Counted from the stretch's first letter, positions 1 to 7,940 are shown. The stretch is 11,968 bases of DNA from Anaerolineae bacterium (GCA_016928125.1 JAFGLK010000422.1:1-11968), one strand, 5' to 3'. Made by a program: numbers and translations. Notes: generated by a model not told the origin, from the letters alone.

Positions 1-411
1 GCTCGGCGGCAGAAAAGGCAGGAAGGCAAACAAACCGATGATGGCCCGAAAGAACAGCCGCCCTACGACGGCTGTCTGAACAAACTGACCGCGCCGCGCA
101 ACAAAGGCCCCCATAGGCAAGACTGCCAGGATCGTGAACAGGGCCGGCAGGGAGGTGTAGAGCCCAACGAGCCAGTTGGGGGCGCCCAAACGGACCAGAA
201 ACACGCCCAGAAAAGACATGGCTCCGGCCCCAGCAATGGCCTGGAAAGGCATCTCGGCATAGATCAGACGCTCATTCCGCAGCGTCTGGGGCCCGATCTG
301 CATCTGGTGGCGCCAGCGCCGAACCTGCCGCGCCAGCGCCTCGCCGAGCGACATCCGGCGTTCGTCCGAGCTGCGGGCCGCCAGACGTCTCGTATCCGTT
401 GCTGAAGACAA
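1..411 (-). CDS. MFS-type transporter, N-terminal part (cut by window edge)
   Basis: Partial membrane protein read leftwards off the window. A TTG start at 411 is chosen because AAGGAG lies 11 bases upstream (minus strand, plus coordinates 423-428). An in-frame ATG at 354 is the alternative but has no clear ribosome-binding site. A polar, Arg-rich N-terminus of about 55 residues is followed by a hydrophobic segment (FQAIAGAGAMSFLGVFLVRL), a loop with GAPNWLVGLYTSLP, a second hydrophobic segment (ALFTILAVLPMGAFV), the short basic loop ARRGQ, and a third hydrophobic stretch near FFRAIIGLFAFLPFLPP. Two helices joined by a short Gly/Arg loop is the usual start of a major facilitator superfamily protein, so it should be an inner-membrane transporter. 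Substrate is unknown. It lies about 105 bases downstream of, and in the same direction as, the tartrate/malate dehydrogenase gene, so co-transcription and organic-acid transport are possible but unproven. Family call moderate because only the first 137 residues are present. Confidence 0.6.
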   Translation of the reverse strand, partial: MSSATDTRRLAARSSDERRMSLGEALARQVRRWRHQMQIGPQTLRNERLIYAEMPFQAIAGAGAMSFLGVFLVRLGAPNWLVGLYTSLPALFTILAVLPMGAFVARRGQFVQTAVVGRLFFRAIIGLFAFLPFLPPS

Positions 412-516
412 GATAGACGGTACTCCTTGTGGGATTCCGTTCGCACCGATGGGGCTCGCCTAGCTAACCCAGCCAGGAGCCCTGTGCGAATCTGTGTGCG
501 CGATGCGCGCTCGGGC

Positions 517-1593
517 CTAGCCGCCGATGGCTCGCACCTGGGCGCGGATGGCCTCGCCCACCTGGCGTGTGGTGGCCTTGCCCCCCAGATCGGGCGTCAG
601 CACGCGTCCTTGCCCTGTGACGGCCTCGATCGCCTGCAGGATCAGCCCACCCGCATCCTCATGGCCAAGATGGTCCAGCATCATGGCCGCGGCCCAGATC
701 GCGGCGATAGGGTTGGCGATCCCCTTGCCAGCGATATCGGGGGCAGAGCCATGGACTGGCTCAAAGAGAGAGGGATAACGATTCTCCGGGTTGATGTTCC
801 CGCTCGGAGGAATGCCCAGGCTCCCCTGGAGCGCTCCGCCCAGGTCGGTCAAGATGTCGCCAAAGAGATTCGACGCCACGACCACGTCCAACGTCTCAGG
901 AGCGGTCACAAAGCGCGCGGCCAAGGCATCCACGTGATACTGGCGACAGCTTACGTCGGGATACTCTCTCTGAAGCTCGGCAAAGACCTCATCCCAGAAA
1001 ACCATACTGTATTGCAGCGCATTGGATTTGGTGGCGCTCACCAGCTCTCGACGTGAGCGGCGACGGGCGAGCTCAAAGGCATAGCGCAGCACCCGCTCGA
1101 CGCCGGCGCGCGTAAACACTGAGGTCTGAATGGCCACCTCAGATTCAGCTTGTCTGTGAACCCGTCCACCGACGCCGCTGTACTCACCCTCTGTGTTCTC
1201 GCGAATACACAAGAAATCGATTTGTTCGGGCCCCTTGTCCCGCAGGGGACCGGCGATCCCCTTGAGCAATCGGACTGGCCGCAGATTGATATACTGGTCA
1301 AAGCTCTGGCGTATGGGCAGCAACAGGCCCCAAAGCGAGATATGGTCGGGGACGGACGGAAAGCCGGCAGCGCCGAAGAGGATGCACTCATAGTCGGCAA
1401 GGATGGTCAGCGCATCCTTGGGCATCATCTCGCCATGCGCAAGATAGTACGTGCAACTCCAAGGATAGCGATCGAACATCAGACCAAGGCCACCGTGGAC
1501 CTCACAAACGGTCTGCAGCGTCTCAATGGCCTCCTGCACCGTGTCCACGCCGATACCATCTCCGGGGATAGCCGCGATACGATATTGCTTCAT
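517..1593 (-). CDS. dmlA: Tartrate/D-malate dehydrogenase (decarboxylating), IDH/IPMDH superfamily
   Basis: 358-residue NAD-dependent beta-decarboxylating dehydrogenase, full length for the family. Visible motifs: the N-terminal IPGDGIG (9-15); SLWGLLLPIR (86-95) and NLRPVRLL (103-110), typical of the tartrate dehydrogenase/D-malate dehydrogenase branch (TtuC/DmlA) rather than LeuB; RENTEGEYSG (131-140); SATKSN (186-191) with the catalytic Lys189; VDALAARF (221-228) and GDILTDLG (245-252), carrying the metal-binding aspartates 222, 246 and 250; and EPVHGSAPDIAGKGIANP (278-295), which forms the cofactor-binding loop. The substrate-binding arginines would be 95, 105 and 131. Such enzymes oxidise D-malate or tartrate to pyruvate or related products in the cytoplasm, using Mg/Mn and NAD. 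The start is supported by GGAGG eight bases upstream of the ATG. The gene is transcribed divergently from the M20 hydrolase gene and followed by an MFS-type gene. The exact substrate cannot be read from sequence; 3-isopropylmalate, tartrate and D-malate remain possible. Confidence 0.85.
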   Translation of the reverse strand: MKQYRIAAIPGDGIGVDTVQEAIETLQTVCEVHGGLGLMFDRYPWSCTYYLAHGEMMPKDALTILADYECILFGAAGFPSVPDHISLWGLLLPIRQSFDQYINLRPVRLLKGIAGPLRDKGPEQIDFLCIRENTEGEYSGVGGRVHRQAESEVAIQTSVFTRAGVERVLRYAFELARRRSRRELVSATKSNALQYSMVFWDEVFAELQREYPDVSCRQYHVDALAARFVTAPETLDVVVASNLFGDILTDLGGALQGSLGIPPSGNINPENRYPSLFEPVHGSAPDIAGKGIANPIAAIWAAAMMLDHLGHEDAGGLILQAIEAVTGQGRVLTPDLGGKATTRQVGEAIRAQVRAIGG

Positions 1594-1682
1594 CCTCCCC
1601 TTCCTCCCACTATAGTACGGGGCGCGTCGCAGAACGCCTGGGCATTCTACCCTATGTGCCTGGCCCCGCCAAAGTTCGTCTC

Positions 1683-1711
1683 TTGCTCCCCATCTCTGGG
1701 TGTGTTATAAG
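1683..1711 (+). promoter_or_regulatory. Candidate sigma70-type promoter for the M20 hydrolase gene
   Basis: TTGCTC at 1683-1688 and TATAAG at 1706-1711 are separated by exactly 17 bases. The -10 matches the consensus at five of six positions, but the -35 matches at only three. It points toward the gene starting at 1840 and would give an untranslated leader of about 120 bases. This is inferred by eye; weak -35 elements are frequent by chance. Confidence 0.35.
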
Positions 1712-1716
1712 AGGTC

Positions 1717-1762
1717 TGTCAGGCGCAACGGCGATGTAAGAGGGGCGCAACCCGAACTGACA
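1717..1762. repeat. Inverted repeat enclosing two direct repeats, possible operator
   Basis: TGTCAG at 1717-1722 and CTGACA at 1757-1762 are perfect inverted repeats. Between them GGCGCAAC occurs twice, at 1722-1729 and 1744-1751, with starts 22 bases apart, close to two helical turns. The cluster begins just downstream of the candidate -10 at 1706-1711, where a bound repressor would block transcription. No regulator gene is in the window. The arms are short, so chance is a real possibility. Confidence 0.3.
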
Positions 1763-1839
1763 ATGGCGCTGTGACTGGGGCCTGAGCATATGCCCATCGC
1801 CAAGGGCAGCGCGAAACCTTGACCATTGTGGAGAGAGAG

Positions 1840-3186
1840 ATGGAGTTACCCCACTCGCGCTTCAAAGCGCTGATCGTCGATGTTCTGCGCGACCTGGTGC
1901 GTTTTGATACGACCAATCCGCCAGGAAACGAAACCCCTTGTGCACGCTATCTCGCCGATCTTCTCGCGCCTGCCGGAATCGAGACACAGGTCATCGAATC
2001 GGCGCCGGGACGGGGCAACCTCATCGCCCGGCTACGCGGAACGGGGCAGGCCAAGCCGCTGATGCTCATGGGGCACCTGGATGTGGTTCAGGCCCACCCC
2101 GAGTCGTGGAGCTATCCCCCCTTTGGCGCCGAGATCCACGACGGCTTTATGTGGGGCCGCGGCACCACCGACATGAAGCAGATGCTGGCTATCAGTGCGG
2201 TGATCATGCTGGCCATGGCCACGCTCAAGCAGCCCCTCAGGCGCGATCTGCTCTTCGTAGCCACTGCAGACGAGGAGCATGGCGGGCGCCTGGGCATGGG
2301 CTGGCTGGCTCGCGAGATGCCCGCGCTGTTTGATGTCGCCTGCGCCCTCAATGAGGGAGGCGGCAGCGCACTGGAGGCAGGCAAGCGTCTCTTCTATACC
2401 TGCCAATCGGCCGAGAAAGGCGTCTGCCGTACCGTGTGGCGAGCCCAAGCCGCCGGAGGACACGCCTCTCAGCCGCGAGACGATATCGCCACGCTCAAGC
2501 TAAGCCAGGCGCTCTGCCGCCTGGGAGATGGGCATGTGGGCGTGCGGGTGATCGACACCATGCAGCGCGCGCTGCGCCTCATCGCTCGAGCGCTCTCTGC
2601 AGAGACGGAGGAGCGAGTCGTGCAGCTGCTGCAGAACGGGCAGATCGAGGAGGCCCTGAGTGCAGCGGGATTCGAGGACGAGGCCCTCAAGCGTCACCGC
2701 GCCCTCTTCTACGACACTGCATCGGTTACCGGCTTGCGGGCTGGCGATCCTCAGAGCATCAATGTGATCCCCCCTGTGGCCACGGCCTATGTCGACGGGC
2801 GCATTCTCCCCGGCCAAACCGATGAGCGCTTTGTCCAGGCTCTCAGGACCCTCGCGGGCGACGGTATCGAGATTGAGCTGTACGACGGTCAGTACTCGCC
2901 AGGGCTCGAATCCTCGACCGATGCCCCCATCTTTGAGACTATTGCCCAAGTCGTGGCCGAACGCTGCCACGGCGCCATGGTGGTGCCCTGGCAGTGTGCC
3001 GGCTCTACCGACGCCAAGCATCTGATCCCACTGGGCGTGCCCGTCTATGGATTCGTGCCAGCCAAGCCGCTGCCCGAGGGCATCAAGGGGGCCGGAGCGC
3101 ACGCCAATGACGAACGCCTCTGGCTGGAGAATCTGCGTTTTGCGCTCGAGATCCTGTTCGATGTGGTCTACCGCTTCTGCCAATAA
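1840..3186 (+). CDS. M20-family metallo-hydrolase (ArgE/DapE/ACY1/CPG2-like)
   Basis: 448-residue cytoplasmic zinc hydrolase of the M20 family, which cleaves amide bonds of N-acyl amino acids or small peptides. The expected metal site is complete: GHLDVV (78-83) with His79 and Asp81, GRGTTDMK (107-113) with bridging Asp111, ADEEHGG (143-149) with general base Glu145 and ligand Glu146, Glu172 in LNEGGG, and C-terminal His421 in GAHANDE. The region around 200-310, with GGHAS and QSINVIPP, is the lid/dimerisation domain. The ATG at 1840 is preferred because GTGGAGAG lies just upstream; the frame stays open to a TTG at 1819, seven codons earlier, which has no good ribosome-binding site. It is the first plus-strand gene after the divergent region and is followed closely by comEA. 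Motifs do not distinguish acetylornithine deacetylase, succinyl-diaminopimelate desuccinylase, carboxypeptidase G2 or dipeptidase, and no arginine or lysine genes are adjacent, so a general peptidase or aminoacylase role is as likely. Confidence 0.85.
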   Translation: MELPHSRFKALIVDVLRDLVRFDTTNPPGNETPCARYLADLLAPAGIETQVIESAPGRGNLIARLRGTGQAKPLMLMGHLDVVQAHPESWSYPPFGAEIHDGFMWGRGTTDMKQMLAISAVIMLAMATLKQPLRRDLLFVATADEEHGGRLGMGWLAREMPALFDVACALNEGGGSALEAGKRLFYTCQSAEKGVCRTVWRAQAAGGHASQPRDDIATLKLSQALCRLGDGHVGVRVIDTMQRALRLIARALSAETEERVVQLLQNGQIEEALSAAGFEDEALKRHRALFYDTASVTGLRAGDPQSINVIPPVATAYVDGRILPGQTDERFVQALRTLAGDGIEIELYDGQYSPGLESSTDAPIFETIAQVVAERCHGAMVVPWQCAGSTDAKHLIPLGVPVYGFVPAKPLPEGIKGAGAHANDERLWLENLRFALEILFDVVYRFCQ

Positions 3187-3249
3187 GTGCTTGCAAGGCA
3201 TGGGCGCGTTCACGGGCTGAGCGCCTTCAGCGGGATGGGTTGGGTGGAG

Positions 3250-3846
3250 ATGGAACTGCTTGCGCGCTACCGGGGCTACATTCTGCTCTCCCTGATCTGG
3301 ATCATCGTCTGCGGGGCCGTGGTGTTCTATGAGCGCCGCCCGCAGGTGGAACCGATCTCGATCCACGAACCGACCGGCACGCCCGTCCCTACCGTGGCCC
3401 CCATGCGCGTACATGTGGTGGGCGCCATCCAGCAACCGGGCGTCTATGCGCTTCCGTCTGGCAGCCGCTGGCTGGAGGCTGTGGAAGCCGCCGGCGGCAT
3501 GACCGCTGACGCGGATGCTGAAAGCGTGAACTTGGCAGATCATCTGGTCGACGGCCAGCAGATACGGATACCCTACATCGGCCTGGCTGTGCCGCCAAGC
3601 CCCACGCCCAGCAGGCTGGGCTCCGGTGGGGCAGTGTTGAGCTCCATTGGAGCCCGGATCAACATCAACACGGCCTCCGCACAGGAGCTGGACAGTCTGC
3701 CTGGCATCGGCCCAACCTATGCGGCCCGCATCATCGCCTATCGAGAGGAGCATGGACCATTCCAGGATCCCGCCGATGTCATGGAGGTCAAGGGGATCGG
3801 CCCAGCGTGTTACGAGGATATTCGAGAGCTCATCACAGTCGATTGA
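3250..3846 (+). CDS. comEA: ComEA-like DNA-binding protein (TM anchor, SLBB, helix-hairpin-helix)
   Basis: From the ATG at 3250 this is a 198-residue protein. Residues about 9-27 form one hydrophobic helix (ILLSLIWIIVCGAVVF), an N-terminal membrane anchor. A Pro/Thr-rich linker follows, then an SLBB domain (about 53-108: VHVVGAIQQPGVYALP, a Gly/Ala-rich turn, NLADHLVDGQQIRIP). A Pro/Ser linker leads to a helix-hairpin-helix domain (about 136-197) opening with ININTASAQELDSLPGIG and carrying a second hairpin, VKGIGPACYE. This is the complete architecture of ComEA, the membrane-bound double-stranded DNA receptor used in transformation, acting outside the cytoplasmic membrane. In-frame starts also exist at 3244 (GTG), 3235 (ATG) and 3187 (GTG, abutting the preceding stop). 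None has an ideally spaced ribosome-binding site, so the N-terminus is uncertain. comEC and other competence genes are not in the window. Some non-competent bacteria carry related HhH proteins, so a role in uptake is inferred. Confidence 0.85.
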   Translation: MELLARYRGYILLSLIWIIVCGAVVFYERRPQVEPISIHEPTGTPVPTVAPMRVHVVGAIQQPGVYALPSGSRWLEAVEAAGGMTADADAESVNLADHLVDGQQIRIPYIGLAVPPSPTPSRLGSGGAVLSSIGARININTASAQELDSLPGIGPTYAARIIAYREEHGPFQDPADVMEVKGIGPACYEDIRELITVD

Positions 3847-3860
3847 AAGAGGGAGGCAAG

Positions 3861-4604
3861 ATGAAAGCCGAAGTGGTGCTGACCGTCGCCGAATCCAAGC
3901 GTTTGATCGCCAAGGGCGTGGCCCAGCTTGACTTTATCCAAGACAAGATGGAGCAAGGCGTGATCGTCATCGGCCACGGCAGCACGAACGCCTATGTGTA
4001 CGAGGAGCTGACGGGAGCGCCGATCGACAAGCGTACTTTTCTCAGCGGGCGCACATTGCCAGCCAAGGATCGACCGGAGTGGCACGTTCAGCGCATACCC
4101 GATCTGGTGCTCGTGGACGGCAAGCCCGCGCCGGAGCTCGATCGCTTCAGCGCCCTGGAGCGAATGCAGGCCGGCGATGTCTACATCAAGGGCGCCAATG
4201 CCCTGAACTACGGAGCCCAGGTGGCGGGAATCAGCATCGGCCACCCTCGAGGCGGCACCATCGGAGGGGCCATTGGGGCCATCATTGGCAGCAAGCTGCG
4301 CCTTCTGATTCCGGTCGGCTTGGAAAAAGAGATCCCCTTTGACATCACCGAGGCGAGCGCTCTCCTGGCCGAGGTAGATCAGAGCCATGGCGTGGTGCAC
4401 TCGTTGTGGCCCGTGCAGGGAGTCATCTTTACTGAGATCGAAGCCTTTAGCGTGCTGTGCAACGTCCAGGCCATCCCCGTGGGCGCAGGCGGCATCGCCG
4501 GGGCCGAGGGCAGCATGCGCTTCCTGCTCCTGGGCGACCCGGCGGACATCGAGGCCGCCATGGCCCTGGCGGAAGGAATCCAGGGAGAGCCGCCCCTGCG
4601 CTAG
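3861..4604 (+). CDS. Conserved protein of unknown function, Gly-rich alpha/beta
   Basis: 247-residue protein from the ATG at 3861, set by AGGGAGG four bases upstream and 14 bases after the comEA stop, so the two are probably co-transcribed. No signal peptide or membrane helix. It opens with KAEVVLTVAESKRLIAKGV, then GVIVIGHGSTNAYVYEEL (about 33-50), GDVYIKGANALNYG (105-118), HPRGGTIGGAIGAIIGSKLR (128-147), LLIPVGLEKEIP (148-159), FTEIEAFSVL (190-199) and VGAGGIAGAEGSMRFLLLGD (207-226). The glycine-rich turns and alternating hydrophobic strands suggest a soluble nucleotide- or phosphate-binding fold. From memory, similar sequences occur as uncharacterised proteins in other bacteria and archaea, which is why I call it conserved, but I know of no assigned function. 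Its neighbours (comEA upstream, purine genes after a separate promoter) do not define its job. Real gene: high confidence. Function: unknown. Confidence 0.8.
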   Translation: MKAEVVLTVAESKRLIAKGVAQLDFIQDKMEQGVIVIGHGSTNAYVYEELTGAPIDKRTFLSGRTLPAKDRPEWHVQRIPDLVLVDGKPAPELDRFSALERMQAGDVYIKGANALNYGAQVAGISIGHPRGGTIGGAIGAIIGSKLRLLIPVGLEKEIPFDITEASALLAEVDQSHGVVHSLWPVQGVIFTEIEAFSVLCNVQAIPVGAGGIAGAEGSMRFLLLGDPADIEAAMALAEGIQGEPPLR

Positions 4605-4622
4605 GGGCTGCCCGGAGAGGCC

Positions 4623-4649
4623 GCTATCGCCGCCCACTGCGGCGATGGC
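4623..4649 (+). terminator. Stem-loop 19 bases after the unknown gene, no T run
   Basis: ATCGCCGC (4626-4633) pairs with GCGGCGAT (4639-4646) around a five-base loop. The stem extends outward by one U-G and two G-C pairs, giving 11 pairs over 4623-4649. It begins 19 bases after the stop of the unknown-function gene. No T-rich tail follows, so it could be an mRNA 3'-end stabiliser rather than an intrinsic terminator. Confidence 0.4.
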
Positions 4650-4750
4650 AAGGCCCCAGTGTGCCTGCATGTCCACATCGGCTTGGCGCCCCTTGCCGTG
4701 GCTCATCGTGGCGTGGCTATGGGCCGTTTGAGTGATCCGCTCCTGGCCCG

Positions 4751-4790
4751 GCTGACGCATCGGGCGATGTATGGTCTCGCCCGCGTCAGC
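4751..4790 (+). terminator. Long bulged stem-loop directly before the purA promoter
   Basis: GCTGACG (4751-4757) pairs with CGTCAGC (4784-4790), and after a three-base bulge CGGGCGA (4761-4767) pairs with TCGCCCG (4777-4783). That is 14 Watson-Crick pairs around a nine-base loop, followed by TTTGTC. The most likely role is to end read-through from the comEA unit before the purine operon promoter, whose -35 begins at 4792. The T run is short, so termination strength is uncertain. Because it abuts the -35 it could also be a protein-binding site. Confidence 0.5.
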
Positions 4791-4791
4791 T

Positions 4792-4820
4792 TTGTCAAGG
4801 GGTGCGGATTGTGCTATACT
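4792..4820 (+). promoter_or_regulatory. Strong sigma70-type promoter of the purine operon
   Basis: TTGTCA (4792-4797) and TATACT (4815-4820) each match the housekeeping consensus at five of six positions and are separated by exactly 17 bases. This is the best promoter match I found in the window. It predicts a transcript start near 4827 and a leader of about 155 bases before purA. I found no copy of the Bacillus-type PurBox palindrome near it. Confidence 0.7.
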
Positions 4821-4836
4821 GCAGGTGTTCAATAGC

Positions 4837-4875
4837 ATGTCTTCGGACAGGGGCGTCCCCTCTACTGATATCTAG
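4837..4875 (+). CDS. Possible 12-codon leader peptide ORF upstream of purA
   Basis: An ATG at 4837, about ten bases after the predicted transcript start, opens a reading frame encoding MSSDRGVPSTDI and ends at TAG 4873-4875. It runs through a UUCG-capped mini-hairpin (4838-4849) and the C-rich arm of the terminator-like hairpin, and stops inside the loop of that hairpin. No ribosome-binding site fits between the predicted transcript start and the ATG; AGGTG at 4823-4827 would be mostly untranscribed. Translation is therefore speculative. The codons show no run that would sense a particular amino acid. Confidence 0.2.
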   Translation: MSSDRGVPSTDI

Positions 4876-4907
4876 CGATGGAGGAGGGGGCGTTTTATAT
4901 TTCTCTC
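4850..4907 (+). promoter_or_regulatory. Candidate transcription attenuator in the purA leader
   Basis: CGTCCCCTCT (4854-4863) can pair with GGAGGGGGCG (4883-4892): ten pairs, eight Watson-Crick and two G-U, with a 19-base loop. The run TTTTATATTT (4893-4902) and more pyrimidines follow at once, which is the layout of an intrinsic terminator inside the leader. The same C run (4857-4860) can instead pair with the G run just upstream (4850-4853, loop CGT), which would break the longer stem. Mutually exclusive pairings of this kind are the usual basis of attenuation. I recognise no known riboswitch core, and the 5' part is only about 25 bases long. Confidence 0.4.
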
Positions 4908-4981
4908 GTAGAGCCCGTGCCGTCATGGCGCTGGGATTGTGAGCTCGACAGCCGCTCGCGCCAGAGGGAACAAGGAGCATC

Positions 4982-6268
4982 ATGCCAGCAACGATTGTCA
5001 TCGGCGCCCAGTGGGGAGACGAAGGCAAAGGCAAGATCGTGGATCATCTCGGCGAACGCGCCACCATGGTGGTGCGCTACCAGGGCGGCAACAATGCCGG
5101 CCACACGGTCGTTATCGGAGACACAGTCCTCAAACTCCACCAGGTGCCATCCGGCATCACACGGCCACATGTGGCCGCGGTGCTTGGCCATGGCATGGTG
5201 ATCAATCCCCCCGCCCTCGTCGAAGAGCTCGAGATGCTGGCCGCCCATGGCATCTCGACCGAAAACATGCACATCAGCTGCAACGCTCACGTGGTGATGC
5301 CTTATCATCCCCTGCTCGACGAGCTTGAGGAGCAGTTGCGCGGGGAACAGGCTATAGGAACGACCAAGCGGGGCATTGGGCCGGCCTACACCGACAAGTA
5401 CGCCCGATCTGGCCTGCGCATGCAGGATCTTGTCGAGCCCAAGCGCTTTCGGCAACGCCTGGAAGTAGCCCTGCCGCGAGTGAATCTCGAACTGACCAGG
5501 GTCTTTGGCGTGCAGCCGCTCGACGCGGACGAGATCATCGCCGAGTATACGCCGGCGATCGAACGCCTCGCGCCGTATGTCACCGACACGACGCTTCTGG
5601 TGCACAAGGCCCTGCAGCGCGGCGAGAATGTGCTCATGGAGGGCGCCCAGGCGACGATGCTCGACATCGATCTGGGCACCTATCCCTACGTCACCTCGTC
5701 CTCGCCGACGGCGGGCGGCGCCTGCCAGGGAGCGGGCGTCAGCCCGATACACGTCAAGGAGGTCATCGGCGTCGTCAAGGCCTATACCTCACGCGTGGGT
5801 GCCGGGCCATTCCCAACCGAGTTACACAATAGTGTGGGCGACTGGATCGTCGAGCGGGGCTGGGAGTATGGAACGACCACCGGGCGCCGTCGCCGCTGCG
5901 GTTGGCTCGATATTGTCTGCTTACGGTACGCCATGCGGGTCAATGGTTACACAGGGCTGGCCCTGACGCGCTTGGACGTGCTCTGCGGGCTGGACGAGGT
6001 CAAGATGTGTGTGGCCTATCGTATGCCAGATGGCTCCACGACGGAAGACTACCCTCTTGATATGGAAACGCTAGCAGAGGCAACCGCCATCTATGAGACG
6101 ATGCCTGGCTGGAATGATGCGATCAGTTCCGCGCGCACGCTGGAGGCCCTGCCGGCCAACGCCCGCACCTATTGCGAGCGTGTGTCCGCGCTCTTGGGAG
6201 TGCCAATCGATTTGATCTCCGTAGGAGCGGAGCGCAACGATCTGATCGCGCTCCGCTGGCCAATCTAG
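4982..6268 (+). CDS. purA: Adenylosuccinate synthetase
   Basis: 428 residues, the usual length. PurA joins IMP and aspartate using GTP to form adenylosuccinate, the first step from IMP to AMP, in the cytoplasm as a homodimer. Visible signatures are the GTP-binding loop WGDEGKGK (11-18) with catalytic Asp13, NNAGHT (37-42) with catalytic His41, GTTKRGIGPAY (126-136) contacting IMP, VGAGPFPTE (272-280), GTTTGRRRRCGWLD (297-310) as the aspartate/IMP loop, and the guanine-binding region near SVGAERND (413-420). The start is fixed by AAGGAG four bases upstream of the ATG and by alignment of the P-loop at residue 11. It is the first gene after the promoter at 4792-4820. A stem-loop with a T run separates it from guaB, so the downstream genes may be expressed at a different level. 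No motif is missing. Confidence 0.97.
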   Translation: MPATIVIGAQWGDEGKGKIVDHLGERATMVVRYQGGNNAGHTVVIGDTVLKLHQVPSGITRPHVAAVLGHGMVINPPALVEELEMLAAHGISTENMHISCNAHVVMPYHPLLDELEEQLRGEQAIGTTKRGIGPAYTDKYARSGLRMQDLVEPKRFRQRLEVALPRVNLELTRVFGVQPLDADEIIAEYTPAIERLAPYVTDTTLLVHKALQRGENVLMEGAQATMLDIDLGTYPYVTSSSPTAGGACQGAGVSPIHVKEVIGVVKAYTSRVGAGPFPTELHNSVGDWIVERGWEYGTTTGRRRRCGWLDIVCLRYAMRVNGYTGLALTRLDVLCGLDEVKMCVAYRMPDGSTTEDYPLDMETLAEATAIYETMPGWNDAISSARTLEALPANARTYCERVSALLGVPIDLISVGAERNDLIALRWPI

Positions 6269-7914
<1,646 letters not shown>

Positions 7915-7915
<1 letters not shown>

Positions 7916-7940
7916 CGAGGGCGGGACGAGCGACCCTCGC
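7915..7940 (+). other. Short stem-loop overlapping the guaB stop codon
   Basis: GCGAGGG (7915-7921) pairs with CCCTCGC (7934-7940) around a 12-base loop, starting at the last base of the guaB stop codon. No T run follows, so it is not an intrinsic terminator. It may only be mRNA structure in the 73-base guaB-purL gap. Confidence 0.3.

Larger units (their letters stand above)
4605..4981 (+). other. Gene-free stretch between the unknown gene and purA
   Basis: 377 bases with no supportable protein gene apart from one possible 12-codon leader ORF. From left to right it holds a stem-loop at 4623-4649, an unassigned stretch (4650-4750), a second and longer stem-loop at 4751-4790, the purA promoter at 4792-4820, and a leader with several short hairpins up to the purA ribosome-binding site AAGGAG at 4972-4977. 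The boundary between the upstream transcription unit and the purine operon lies here. Confidence 0.7.

Noticed and set aside
496..512. Alternating GC palindrome after the dehydrogenase stop as a terminator
   Set aside because: Only about four pairs can form around a tiny loop and no T run follows.
1612..1640. Possible -10 (TACTAT on the minus strand) upstream of the dehydrogenase
   Set aside because: No acceptable -35 at the right distance; the -10 is almost adjacent to the ribosome-binding site.
427..1710. Plus-strand frames at 427-1056 and 1150-1710 opposite the dehydrogenase
   Set aside because: The minus-strand dehydrogenase is complete with all catalytic motifs; these are reverse-strand shadows.
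1819..1839. TTG start for the M20 hydrolase seven codons earlier
   Set aside because: No suitably spaced ribosome-binding site, while the ATG at 1840 has GTGGAGAG just upstream.
2500..3753. 417-codon open frame on the minus strand opposite the M20 hydrolase and comEA
   Set aside because: It lies wholly antisense to two genes with clear family motifs, its translation is low-complexity and resembles no family, and GC-rich codon bias readily opens such frames.
3810..4838. 342-codon minus-strand frame opposite the unknown-function gene
   Set aside because: The plus frame has a strong ribosome-binding site and regular hydrophobic patterning; the minus translation is rich in His, Gln and Gly without domain structure. 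Treated as a shadow.
4820..4981. Known riboswitch (purine, preQ1, ZTP or ykkC-type) in the purA leader
   Set aside because: I could not find the conserved core of any of these classes; only simple hairpins are visible.
4878..5201. Open frame starting in the purA leader and overlapping purA
   Set aside because: No ribosome-binding site precedes the ATG, and most of it lies out of frame inside purA.
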